Shown: positions 9,688-17,523 of the stretch, in pieces
Position numbering within the stretch: position 1 is the first letter of the stretch
How the letters are laid out: each line of letters begins with the position of its first letter
Source: Lachnospiraceae bacterium
GTDB taxonomy: Bacteria; Bacillota; Clostridia; Lachnospirales; Lachnospiraceae
DNA: 64,000 nucleotides
Assembly: GCA_017550165.1 (NCBI GenBank)
Contig: JAFZQH010000022.1
Coordinates: 186,001-250,000 of the forward strand
Direction of reading: 5' to 3'
Position numbers and translations under genes: made by a program
The notes under the pieces: model-generated
Databases searched by the model: none
Told to the model about the DNA's origin: nothing
What the model saw: only the letters and a program-made list of their open reading frames with translations

Positions 9688-10530
9688 ATGATCGAAATTA
9701 AGAATCTCACCAAAGCATTTGGTGATTTTACCGCCGTGGATAACCTAAGCCTCACCATCAACACAGGTGAGTTTTTCGGCCTGTTAGGCCCTAACGGCGC
9801 CGGTAAGACCACCACCATAAGCATGATGTCCACGGTTCTCCTTCCCACAGCAGGAGAGATCCTGGTTGATGGTGTCCCTCTTTCCAGAAAGGCTTCCGCA
9901 GAGAAAAGGAAGCTCTCGGTCATTACTCAGGAATACTCCATGCGGCAGGACATGACCATGAAAGAGGTTATGGAATATCAGGGCCGGCTCTATTACATGC
10001 CCATGAAGGAGATCCGCAAAAAAAGTGCTGATCTCTTGGAGTTTGCCGGGTTGACGGAGTTTACCAACCGCACCGTCCGACATTTATCAGGCGGTATGAA
10101 ACGTAAGCTTATGATATGCCGGGCTCTTCTCATTGACCCTGAGATTCTTCTTCTTGACGAGCCGACTGCGGGAATGGATGCCCTCTCCCGCCGACAGATG
10201 TGGAATCTGCTCCGCCAGGTTAATGATCGGCATATGACCATAGTTCTGACCACCCACTACATAGAAGAGGCTCAAGCCTTGTGCGAACGTGTTGCCCTTG
10301 TCAACCGCGGAAAGCTCCAGAAGCTTGACACCCCGGATAACCTCATTAAAGAACTGGGCACCTTCGCAGTCGACGAGACAAGTGACGATGGCCTGAAAAG
10401 CAAATATTTTCATACCAGAGACGAGGCCATTGCCTATCTGCAGACTGCCGGAAGTAATGCCTCCTTCCGCACCACCACTTTGGAAGATGTATTCGTTGAG
10501 TGCGCCGGTCGGAAGATCATCAACAACTAA
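9688..10530 (+). CDS. ABC transporter ATP-binding protein (ABC-2/DrrA-like)
   Basis: The 280-aa cytoplasmic ATPase has Walker A GPNGAGKTT, signature LSGGMKRKL, Walker B EILLLDEPTAGMD and an H-loop TTHYIEEAQ. The MKRK after the signature and the C-terminal extension are typical of the DrrA/NodI-type exporter ATPases. The start has only a weak upstream site (CGGGTG). The next gene, 13 bases on, encodes the ABC-2 permease, and a secreted membrane-anchored protein follows, so the three form one operon. The exported substrate is not evident. Confidence 0.93.
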   Translation: MIEIKNLTKAFGDFTAVDNLSLTINTGEFFGLLGPNGAGKTTTISMMSTVLLPTAGEILVDGVPLSRKASAEKRKLSVITQEYSMRQDMTMKEVMEYQGRLYYMPMKEIRKKSADLLEFAGLTEFTNRTVRHLSGGMKRKLMICRALLIDPEILLLDEPTAGMDALSRRQMWNLLRQVNDRHMTIVLTTHYIEEAQALCERVALVNRGKLQKLDTPDNLIKELGTFAVDETSDDGLKSKYFHTRDEAIAYLQTAGSNASFRTTTLEDVFVECAGRKIINN

Positions 10531-10543
10531 AAGGACTTTATAA

Positions 10544-11275
10544 ATGGGAATTCTCACTGTTCTTTGGGAGAAATGGGTTGAATTCCGCCGTGACTTTTAC
10601 AAGATCACCGTGGCGGCCATGATCTCCCCGCTAATGTACTTGATAATATTCGGTATGGGAATCCAGACTACCTCCCATGGGGAGCCTTACCTGCATTTTC
10701 TCATTCCCGGTATCGTATCCATGGCTACCATGACCGGAAGTTTTTCCGCAGTGGCACAGAACATGTCCGTTCAGCGCCTCTACGAAAAAGCTCTCGACCA
10801 GGTAATGGTCTCTCCCACGCCTCTGTGGCAGTTTATCCTGGGACAGATCATCGGAGGAAGCATCCGCGGTCTCTATGCCGGCGGCATCATTTTACTTCTT
10901 ACCATCCCCATCAGGACAGACCTCATTTTCAACGGCATGTCCGTATTTATCATGTTCTTAAACGGCACGGTGTTCTCCACCATTGCTCTTGTGCTGTCAT
11001 TTCTGGCAAAGAGCTATACCGATGCCCCCAGATATACAGCCTATATCATTACGCCCATGTCTTTCCTGTGTAACACATTTTTCTCCACCGAGCAGATCCC
11101 CAACGGATTTCGGCAGGCAATAGGCTTACTGCCCCTGTCCCAGACCAGTTCCATGATCCGTGCTATCGCAAATGATCAGCAGCCTGATTACATCGGCTTC
11201 CTGATACTCGGCATTTATCTTGTGGTGTTCGGAACGATCTCGGTGGTATTTATTTATAAGAAAAAGAACCTATGA
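10544..11275 (+). CDS. ABC-2 type transporter permease
   Basis: This 243-aa integral membrane protein has six predicted hydrophobic segments in the ABC-2 layout and the family-typical loop VSPTPLWQFILGQIIGG, plus NTFFSTEQIPNGFRQAIGLLPL. It pairs with the upstream ATPase to form an exporter of the DrrB/NodJ kind. AAAGGA precedes the ATG. The stop overlaps the next start by four bases (ATGA), indicating translational coupling with the downstream surface protein. Confidence 0.9.
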   Translation: MGILTVLWEKWVEFRRDFYKITVAAMISPLMYLIIFGMGIQTTSHGEPYLHFLIPGIVSMATMTGSFSAVAQNMSVQRLYEKALDQVMVSPTPLWQFILGQIIGGSIRGLYAGGIILLLTIPIRTDLIFNGMSVFIMFLNGTVFSTIALVLSFLAKSYTDAPRYTAYIITPMSFLCNTFFSTEQIPNGFRQAIGLLPLSQTSSMIRAIANDQQPDYIGFLILGIYLVVFGTISVVFIYKKKNL

Positions 11276-12354
11276 AAAAGACATTTAACACTTCAAAACT
11301 TATAATCTGCATAGTTCTTCTTGTCACGTTACTGTTCCCCACTGCATGGTCGAGTAATGTAACTGATGAAGAAAAAGCAAAACGTGTATCTGATGCCCAG
11401 ATGGAGATCCTGACCAACACCGGCATTAAGTATGGCATGTCACCCATATTTGCCGAAAGCGTTAAGGAGGGAACTTACGATATCACTGCATATTCTTCGT
11501 CTGCCTATTTCAAGGTTACCAATGCAAAGCTCACGGTTGAGGGCGGTAAGATGAACGTTCGTTTCACCATCCCAAGCATGAGTTATGTATATGTCTATGC
11601 GGGAACAGCCAAAGAGGCAGAGAATGCTTCTGAGAGCGAGTGGATCAAATTTGAGGAAGAGAAAGGCTGCACGGTATTTACCATACCTGTGTCTGCTTTG
11701 GACGCCAAGGTTCAGTGTGCCGCCTACAGTAAGGCCAAGAAGAGATGGTACTCAAGAACCCTTTGCTTTGACGCGTCCACATTGCCTAAAGATGCTTTAA
11801 ACATTACTCTTCCCGATTTTGAACTTATAGAAGAGGCCATCAAAGCCTATGAGGTTGTCGGAAGTGAAGAATTAAAGAAAAAACGTCAGGAGGCTGCGGC
11901 TTCTTTGCAGCCTGTCACCATGGATCTTAATGACGGTGATTACTCTATAGAAGTAAATATGACGGGAGGTTCCGGACGTGCCAGCATTAGTTCTCCCACC
12001 CTTCTTACAATAAAGGATGGCAAAGCCTACGCGACCCTGATGTGGTCCAGTACCTACTACGATTACATGATAATCGACGGGGCCTACTTCTATAATACGA
12101 ATGAAAGCGGCGGCCCGTCTACCTTCGAGATACCCATTACAGCGCTGGATGAGCCCATCGATATCGTAGCAGATACTACGGCCATGGGCGATCCCGTGGA
12201 GATCAATTACATCCTCACTTTCTACGAGGAATCCGTAGGCGACAAAGGCTCCGTTCCCCAGGAATCCGCCAAGCTTGTCCTTCTCATCGCAGGACTGATC
12301 ATCATCCTGGGCGGGATACTAAACTACTTCATCAAGAAAAAACGCGCAAAGTAA
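11272..12354 (+). CDS. Exported, C-terminally anchored protein with two beta-sandwich-like domains
   Basis: The 360-aa protein has a signal peptide (to about residue 27), a first domain (about 45-180: GTYDITAYSSSAYFKV...AAYSKAKKRWYSRTL), a linker helix and a second domain (about 218-325) with DGDYSIEVNMTGGSGRASIS, MWSSTYYDYMIIDG and ADTTAMGDPVEINYIL. It ends in one TM helix followed by KKKRAK. The paired domains resemble the NEAT-like or iron-associated surface domains seen next to transporters in Clostridia; that resemblance is from memory and uncertain. ATGA overlap couples it to the ABC permease, so it may present or receive that exporter's substrate, or bind haem or another ligand outside the cell. 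Confidence 0.7.
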   Translation: MKKTFNTSKLIICIVLLVTLLFPTAWSSNVTDEEKAKRVSDAQMEILTNTGIKYGMSPIFAESVKEGTYDITAYSSSAYFKVTNAKLTVEGGKMNVRFTIPSMSYVYVYAGTAKEAENASESEWIKFEEEKGCTVFTIPVSALDAKVQCAAYSKAKKRWYSRTLCFDASTLPKDALNITLPDFELIEEAIKAYEVVGSEELKKKRQEAAASLQPVTMDLNDGDYSIEVNMTGGSGRASISSPTLLTIKDGKAYATLMWSSTYYDYMIIDGAYFYNTNESGGPSTFEIPITALDEPIDIVADTTAMGDPVEINYILTFYEESVGDKGSVPQESAKLVLLIAGLIIILGGILNYFIKKKRAK

Positions 12355-12378
12355 AAACAGCCCGCATATGCGGGCTGT
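12353..12378 (-). terminator. Intrinsic terminator of efp, possibly bidirectional
   Basis: The perfect palindrome ACAGCCCGCATATGCGGGCTGT (12357-12378) is followed on the minus strand by TTTTT. It lies between the convergent ends of the ABC operon and efp. On the plus strand only CAATTATT follows, so termination there would be weaker. Confidence 0.85.
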
Positions 12379-12384
12379 CAATTA

Positions 12385-12939
12385 TTAAACTCTTGATAAA
12401 TATTCTCCTGTACGTGTATCTATTTTGATCTTATCATCCTGATTAACAAAGAGGGGAACAAGAACTGTAGCTCCTGTCTCTACTGTTGCAGGCTTTGTAG
12501 CGCCTGTGGCCGTATCACCCTTAACGCCGGGCTCGGTCTCTGTAACAACCAGTTCAACGAACAGAGGGGGCTCAACTGCGAATACCGCTCCGTTGTGTGA
12601 GCACACCTTAACCATATCATTTTCTTTAACGAACTTGAGCGCATCACCGATATCAGATGCATTAAGAGCTATCTGCTCATATGTCTCAACATCCATGAAG
12701 TGGAAAAGGTCACCGTCTGAATAAAGATACTGCATATCTGCACGGTCGATACGTGCCGCTTCACACTTCTCGGTAGGTCTGAAAGTCTTCTCAACCACAC
12801 CGCCGTTCTTTATATTCTTAAGCTTAGTCCTTACAAATGCTGCTCCTTTGCCGGGCTTAACATGCTGAAACTCAACAATCTGATACACATTGCCTTCTAA
12901 CTCGATTGTCATACCGTTTCTGAATTCTCCTGCTGTCAT
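12385..12939 (-). CDS. efp: Elongation factor P
   Basis: This 184-aa factor binds ribosomes stalled at polyproline and restores peptide bond formation. The N-terminal KOW-like domain carries the loop [14 protein letters not shown], whose tip lysine (K in PGKG) is the site modified in many EF-Ps. Two OB domains follow, ending in [21 protein letters not shown] sequence. The start at 12939 is set by AAAGGAGGA nine bases upstream. An open extension to 12984 is not conserved in the family. It has its own promoter and terminator, next to the pepQ-containing operon, a common Firmicute neighbourhood. Confidence 0.97.
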   Translation of the reverse strand: MTAGEFRNGMTIELEGNVYQIVEFQHVKPGKGAAFVRTKLKNIKNGGVVEKTFRPTEKCEAARIDRADMQYLYSDGDLFHFMDVETYEQIALNASDIGDALKFVKENDMVKVCSHNGAVFAVEPPLFVELVVTETEPGVKGDTATGATKPATVETGATVLVPLFVNQDDKIKIDTRTGEYLSRV

Positions 12940-13010
12940 AAAAATAGTTCCTCCTTTAGATGCCGGCATCAGCCGCATAAACAAATTATTATCTAAACAC
13001 GCCGTACCCT

Positions 13011-13039
13011 ATTATATAAAATAGTACGCAACATTTCAA
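13011..13039 (-). promoter_or_regulatory. Sigma-A-type promoter for efp
   Basis: On the minus strand TTGAAA (13034-13039), a 17-base spacer and TATAAT (13011-13016) precede efp by about 70 bases. It starts just after the end of the GH3 gene, so efp is transcribed separately. Confidence 0.75.
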
Positions 13040-13042
13040 CCA

Positions 13043-14719
13043 TTACTTTTCTTCAAGCCCAAAGAGGAATTTCCTCTGGAATTCATTGCGGACCACATTG
13101 ATAGGCTTAAGCTGGGAAGCGGATGCTCCCTTCATGATCATTACCTCACGGTAAAGCATATATGTCTCCGGTTGAAGGATAACAAGCCTTATCGGTGCCA
13201 GATGTCCTTCTCCGAAATGCTTCTTTAATCCCACATTTGCCTTGATAAGCTCCTCCTGAAGACACTCCCGTATTTCCTCATTGGCAAGTCCCTCCGGCCT
13301 GCTGTTCAGTTCAAGGAAGATTACATACGTAGGCGGATCAGCTTCTGAATCGGGATAAATGGAATAATCAAACATGTCAAACCCCAGTTTTTTCTCCGTC
13401 TCAAGTACTGCATGCCTTACTGCCGTCTCAGATGTCTTCTCCCCTCTTAGGTTGGCGGCAAACCCCGCTCTCGTTTCAAACTCTATAAGCGGTGTCTTGT
13501 TATGGAAGCCTACCACTCTTATGACATCATGCATCCTGTATCTGTATAGGCCACCAAAGCCGGTTATTATAAACTCATAGCATTTATCCTTCTCCAGCTT
13601 GTCCATGGTGATGCAGACCGCTTTCTCATCATTCGGATCAAGGAATTCCATGAAACATCCATCCGGTACCATAATAGATGGAGATTCATCCATTATGTAA
13701 TGAGTTGAGAAGAATCCTTCTGATGCAGAGACTCCAAGGTAGAAAACATGAACCTCCGGTCCCAGTATGTTCTTCTTGAGCTTATCGGTGTATGGTGAAA
13801 AATTAGCTCCTCCGGCTGTAATGATATACTGCAGGTTCTTCCATATCTTCCGGGCCCAGGGTCCGTCAAACCCTTCATCAAAGACCCGGCGCAGTTCCTC
13901 AGCTCTTGCCGGATCAGGCTTGATCTTGCCAAGAAGCGATTTTCTGACACTGTCCGGAAGATTGACCGATTCGTCTATAGTCCCATTCTTTATATCATTT
14001 ACAAGCATCTCATGGTTATGCATTATATACATGAACATCTCCATGATGATACTCGAAAATGTTCCCTGGATATATGTAACTTTGCGTTCAGCCAAAGCAA
14101 ACCTTGCATGGATATACCTGGTCAGCACCCCGGGATCGGGATTCTTGGCCTCATCCGGAGAGGTATAAAGCTTGTTCATATATTTCGAAAACGGACTTTT
14201 CTTATTCATTACCGAGGATGCCGCACCGTAAGTTGCACCACTTTCAAGGACCTCGGCCCTTCCCTCGATAAGGTTGATCCCTTTGCCGTTATTCCATCCG
14301 TAACCGATCTGATTGGAGATATGTGCACCTGAATGCAGGGCAAAGTATTTGCCGCAGACCGAGACATGGCGCTGAGACAGGGGAATATGTTTGGCAAGCC
14401 CCAATGTTCCCGATGTCTTGTTAAAATGAGTCACATGCTCTTTTATCAGGACATTATCTTCTCCTCTGACCATCCGTTCAATGAAAGGAGCCAGATCATC
14501 GTATTCATTGATAGGAACCCGGGCCTGGTATTCTTCTATGGAGTGAATGTCTGCGAATCCGTATCTCCGTCCGTATTCCGTATCTTTATTCTCTTCAAGG
14601 ACAGATAACAGGATCTCTTTCTGGACTTTTCCCGGATCCTTGGACATCTCCTCCAGTTTTTTTACATGACTCTGCCCCATACGGGCCATCATTTTCATCA
14701 TAAAACCTATTGCTGACAT
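13043..14719 (-). CDS. GH3-family acyl-adenylate/acyl-acid amido synthetase-like protein
   Basis: This 558-aa protein matches the GH3 fold (PF03321), part of the ANL adenylating superfamily. The ATP-binding motif is FNKTSGTLGLAKHIPLS at about residue 105; YLGVSASEGFFS gives the second motif and YRYRMHDVIRVVGF the third, before a smaller C-terminal domain. Plant GH3 enzymes conjugate amino acids to hormones such as auxin or jasmonate; bacterial members are mostly uncharacterised. GGGGGAG lies five bases before the ATG. It follows pepQ by 11 bases, in an operon begun by nrdR. An amide- or ester-forming adenylating activity is likely, but the substrate is unknown. Confidence 0.88.
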   Translation of the reverse strand: MSAIGFMMKMMARMGQSHVKKLEEMSKDPGKVQKEILLSVLEENKDTEYGRRYGFADIHSIEEYQARVPINEYDDLAPFIERMVRGEDNVLIKEHVTHFNKTSGTLGLAKHIPLSQRHVSVCGKYFALHSGAHISNQIGYGWNNGKGINLIEGRAEVLESGATYGAASSVMNKKSPFSKYMNKLYTSPDEAKNPDPGVLTRYIHARFALAERKVTYIQGTFSSIIMEMFMYIMHNHEMLVNDIKNGTIDESVNLPDSVRKSLLGKIKPDPARAEELRRVFDEGFDGPWARKIWKNLQYIITAGGANFSPYTDKLKKNILGPEVHVFYLGVSASEGFFSTHYIMDESPSIMVPDGCFMEFLDPNDEKAVCITMDKLEKDKCYEFIITGFGGLYRYRMHDVIRVVGFHNKTPLIEFETRAGFAANLRGEKTSETAVRHAVLETEKKLGFDMFDYSIYPDSEADPPTYVIFLELNSRPEGLANEEIRECLQEELIKANVGLKKHFGEGHLAPIRLVILQPETYMLYREVMIMKGASASQLKPINVVRNEFQRKFLFGLEEK

Positions 14720-14730
14720 TGATACTCCCC

Positions 14731-15828
14731 CTATAAAATGATCAGTTCCTTAGGTGACCCGGTCAGGTTTCTATACCCCTCTTCCGTCACCACCACAAGG
14801 TCCTCGATCCGCACGCCCCCGAAGCCTTCGATATATATTCCGGGTTCAACGGTCTCCAGCATATTCTTCTTAAGAAGTGCCTTGGACTTCGTGTTAAATG
14901 CAGGGGATTCGTGGATAAAGAGTCCCACTGAATGTCCCAGACCGTGGCCGAAACAGCCTGCATAGCCTTTGTTATCTATGTAGTCCCTGGCAGTCTTATC
15001 AACATCCACGCAGGCCACCCCTTCTTTTATCATGTCGAGTGCAATCTGCTGCGCCTCAAGCACCGTGTTATACACGTCCCTTTGCTTATCGGAAGCCCGT
15101 CCCATAACGATGGTCCTTGTCATATCCGAACAATAGCCCTCATATTTACAGCCGAAATCCATGGTTACAAAGTCTCCAACCTCAATCTCTTTACGTCCCG
15201 GCACTGCATGGGGCTTGGAAGAATTAATGCCGCTTGCAACTATGGTATCAAAGGAAAGTGCTTCCGCACCTTCATCCTTCATGTAGAGCTCCAGCATGGC
15301 GGCCACTGAAAGTTCAGTCATTCCCGGCTTAATGAAATCCATTATCTTCTTAAATGCCAAGTCTCCGATATGTTCAGCATTAGCGATCTTCTCAATCTCT
15401 TCCAGGGTCTTGATCTGCCTGAGATCATTAAGGCTCTCTCCCAGCTCCACAAGACATACTCCGCCAGCCGATCCTGACTTCTTATCTTCCTCATCCTTAT
15501 TCAGCCCGCAAAACAGCTTGTAATCAGCATACGAAATACTCTTGTCCTCGAACCCGATATTTACAGCCCCATCACCCTTTATAAGATCTGACAGGGTGGC
15601 CTTGTAGCCTCTATCCGCCGATATTTCCGCAACGTCGAAACCCGAAGCTTCTTCCTTGGCCCGAACCGTATATCTCGAATCGGTAATGATCACATTCCTC
15701 TTCCCGGAGATGTATGCATATCCTGCATCCCCCGAATACCCTGTGATATATCTCATGTTGTAAAAATCAGAAATGATAAGGGCATCAAGGCCCTTATCAT
15801 TTATAATCATCTTAATCCTGTTATCCAT
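14731..15828 (-). CDS. Xaa-Pro aminopeptidase/dipeptidase (M24B)
   Basis: The 365-aa protein has a creatinase-like N-terminal domain and a C-terminal pita-bread metallopeptidase domain. Metal ligands are visible in order: MDFGCKYEGYCSDMTRT (two Asp), GHGLGHSVGLFIHE (His), ETVEPGIY (Glu) and RIEDLVVV (Glu). It removes N-terminal residues before proline, using two Mn or Co ions. Its start is three bases after the nrdR stop, with only a weak site of its own, so it is probably translated by coupling. EF-P and this peptidase are often neighbours, both concerned with proline. Confidence 0.93.
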   Translation of the reverse strand: MDNRIKMIINDKGLDALIISDFYNMRYITGYSGDAGYAYISGKRNVIITDSRYTVRAKEEASGFDVAEISADRGYKATLSDLIKGDGAVNIGFEDKSISYADYKLFCGLNKDEEDKKSGSAGGVCLVELGESLNDLRQIKTLEEIEKIANAEHIGDLAFKKIMDFIKPGMTELSVAAMLELYMKDEGAEALSFDTIVASGINSSKPHAVPGRKEIEVGDFVTMDFGCKYEGYCSDMTRTIVMGRASDKQRDVYNTVLEAQQIALDMIKEGVACVDVDKTARDYIDNKGYAGCFGHGLGHSVGLFIHESPAFNTKSKALLKKNMLETVEPGIYIEGFGGVRIEDLVVVTEEGYRNLTGSPKELIIL

Positions 15829-15831
15829 ATC

Positions 15832-16284
15832 TTATTTATCCAAAATCTTCTTAAGCTCATCCATGAATGTGTTAACATCCTTGAATTCTCTGTATACCGA
15901 TGCAAATCTTACATACGCAACAGCTTCCAGGTCTTTAAGCTTATGCATTACAAGTTCGCCGATAACATCACTGGGGATCTCCTTATCCTCCATGTTGAAT
16001 ATCTCGTTCTCCACCTCATCAACCAGAGCATTTATCTGGTTAATGGATACAGGCCTCTTATGGCAGGCACGAAGCACACCGGCCTCGATCTTGGAACGAT
16101 CATAGGGTTCCCTGTTGTTATCCTTCTTGATGACTACCAGCGGTATAGTCTCAACCTTCTCATATGTGGTAAAACGCTTATTGCACTTGTCACAGCTTCT
16201 ACGACGCCTGATGGAACTGTTGTCATCAGCCGGTCTGGAATCGATAACTTTTGTGTCGTCACTGCCGCAAAACGGACATTTCAT
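15832..16284 (-). CDS. nrdR: Transcriptional repressor NrdR
   Basis: This 150-aa regulator starts with a zinc ribbon ([18 protein letters not shown], then [17 protein letters not shown]) and continues with an ATP-cone ([20 protein letters not shown]). NrdR senses ATP/dATP and represses ribonucleotide reductase genes at paired NrdR boxes. No nrd gene or obvious NrdR box is in the window. The ATG at 16284 has GGAGGGAG just upstream; the open frame to 16299 lacks the conserved start. It heads the nrdR-pepQ-GH3 unit. Confidence 0.96.
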   Translation of the reverse strand: MKCPFCGSDDTKVIDSRPADDNSSIRRRRSCDKCNKRFTTYEKVETIPLVVIKKDNNREPYDRSKIEAGVLRACHKRPVSINQINALVDEVENEIFNMEDKEIPSDVIGELVMHKLKDLEAVAYVRFASVYREFKDVNTFMDELKKILDK

Positions 16285-16357
16285 AATTGCTCCCTCCAAA
16301 AAAAATCAAGAATCACTACATATTGTTATTCTACCCTTTTCAAATACAAAATACAAC

Positions 16358-16400
16358 AAAAAAGTGACAGGGGGACGGTCCTTTTGTCACCCCCTGTCAC
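16358..16400 (-). terminator. Terminator of ychF formed by a REP-like palindrome
   Basis: GTGACAGGGG (from 16364) pairs with CCCCTGTCAC (to 16400). On the minus strand the stem is followed by TTTTTTG, so it forms a good intrinsic terminator after ychF. The sequence contains the GACAGGGGGACGG core shared with 9494-9598, so a mobile palindrome appears to have been taken up as the terminator. Confidence 0.8.
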
Positions 16401-16408
16401 TCTCAAAA

Positions 16409-17506
16409 TTATACGTTAAAACGGAACAGTATCACATCCCCGTCTTTTACCACATAATCTTTGCCTTCGATCCCAACGAGCCCCTTCTCTTTCGCTGCCG
16501 CAATGGAACCGCAATCCATAAGGTCCTGATACTGAATGACCTCGGCCTTGATGAATCCTCTCTCGAAATCCGTATGGATCTTACCTGCCGCCTGGGGCGC
16601 CTTGGTCCCTGCCTTGATGGTCCAGGCTCTGGTCTCATCCTCTCCTGATGTCAGGTAAGAAATGAGTCCCAGCAAATGATAACTTGCCTTTATAAGCTTA
16701 TCAAGTCCTGATTCTTTTAACCCCAAATCCTCCAAGAACATGGCCTTCTCGTCATCATCCAGCTCCGAGATCTCTTCTTCGATCTTGGCGCAGATAACAA
16801 ATACTTCGCAGTTCTCTGTCGCGGCGTACTCCCTTACCTTTGCCACATAGGGATTAGCAGCGCCGTCATCAGCCACTTCATCTTCCTTTACATTTGCAGC
16901 GAAGATCACCGGCTTGATAGTCAGCAGATTATAGGTCGAAAGAAATGCTTCCTCATCCTCGTCATTTACCGAAAAAGTCTTAGCAAGCTTTCCCTCTTCC
17001 AAATGAGCGATAAGCCGTTCTACCAGTGCAAGTTCTTTTGCCAGCGCCTTGTCATTCTTAGCCCCTCTTACCACCTTAGACTTACGTCTCTCAAGGATCT
17101 CAATATCCGAGAACACCAGCTCAAGATTGATGGTCTCAATATCTCGCAGGGGATCCACTGTCCCGTCCACATGAACAACATTTGAGTCCTCAAAGCATCT
17201 TACTACGTGAACTATAGCATCCACCTCTCGGATATTTGAAAGGAACTGGTTCCCCAGGCCTTCACCCTTGGATGCGCCCTTAACAAGCCCTGCAATATCA
17301 ACAAATTCGATAGTCGCCGGAGTAACCTTCTTGGACTTATACAGTTCCCCCAGCTTCACGATCCGCTCATCCGGCACTGCCACCACCCCGATATTCGGGT
17401 CAATGGTGCAGAACGGATAGTTGGCAGACTCCGCTCCCGCCTTAGTCAGCGAATTAAACAAAGTACTCTTCCCAACATTGGGAAGTCCCACGATTCCTAG
17501 TTTCAT
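16409..17506 (-). CDS. ychF: Redox-regulated ATPase/GTPase YchF
   Basis: The 365-aa Obg-family P-loop protein starts MKLGIVGLPNVGKST with the G1 motif at about residues 8-15. It has DIAGLVKGASKGEGLGNQF (G3), a coiled-coil insert and a C-terminal TGS domain (about 280-365) including KAEVIQYQDL. YchF/OLA1 hydrolyses ATP, binds the 70S ribosome and acts in stress responses. AAAGGAG lies 12 bases before the ATG, a little far. It is the last gene of a unit that begins with the M13 peptidase gene, 17 bases after the diguanylate cyclase gene. Confidence 0.96.
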   Translation of the reverse strand: MKLGIVGLPNVGKSTLFNSLTKAGAESANYPFCTIDPNIGVVAVPDERIVKLGELYKSKKVTPATIEFVDIAGLVKGASKGEGLGNQFLSNIREVDAIVHVVRCFEDSNVVHVDGTVDPLRDIETINLELVFSDIEILERRKSKVVRGAKNDKALAKELALVERLIAHLEEGKLAKTFSVNDEDEEAFLSTYNLLTIKPVIFAANVKEDEVADDGAANPYVAKVREYAATENCEVFVICAKIEEEISELDDDEKAMFLEDLGLKESGLDKLIKASYHLLGLISYLTSGEDETRAWTIKAGTKAPQAAGKIHTDFERGFIKAEVIQYQDLMDCGSIAAAKEKGLVGIEGKDYVVKDGDVILFRFNV

Positions 17507-17523
17507 ACTATTTCATTTCTCCT

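Noticed and set aside
9609..9923. Minus-strand frame opposite the ABC ATPase
   Set aside because: It is antisense to the Walker A region of a certain gene and covers its promoter.
12357..12378. Palindrome as a regulatory operator
   Set aside because: It lies between convergent genes and has a T-tract toward efp, so a terminator explains it.
17506..17520. Three-codon upstream frame (ATGAAATAG) before ychF
   Set aside because: It is too short to judge and the GGAG is only two bases from its ATG; it is probably chance.
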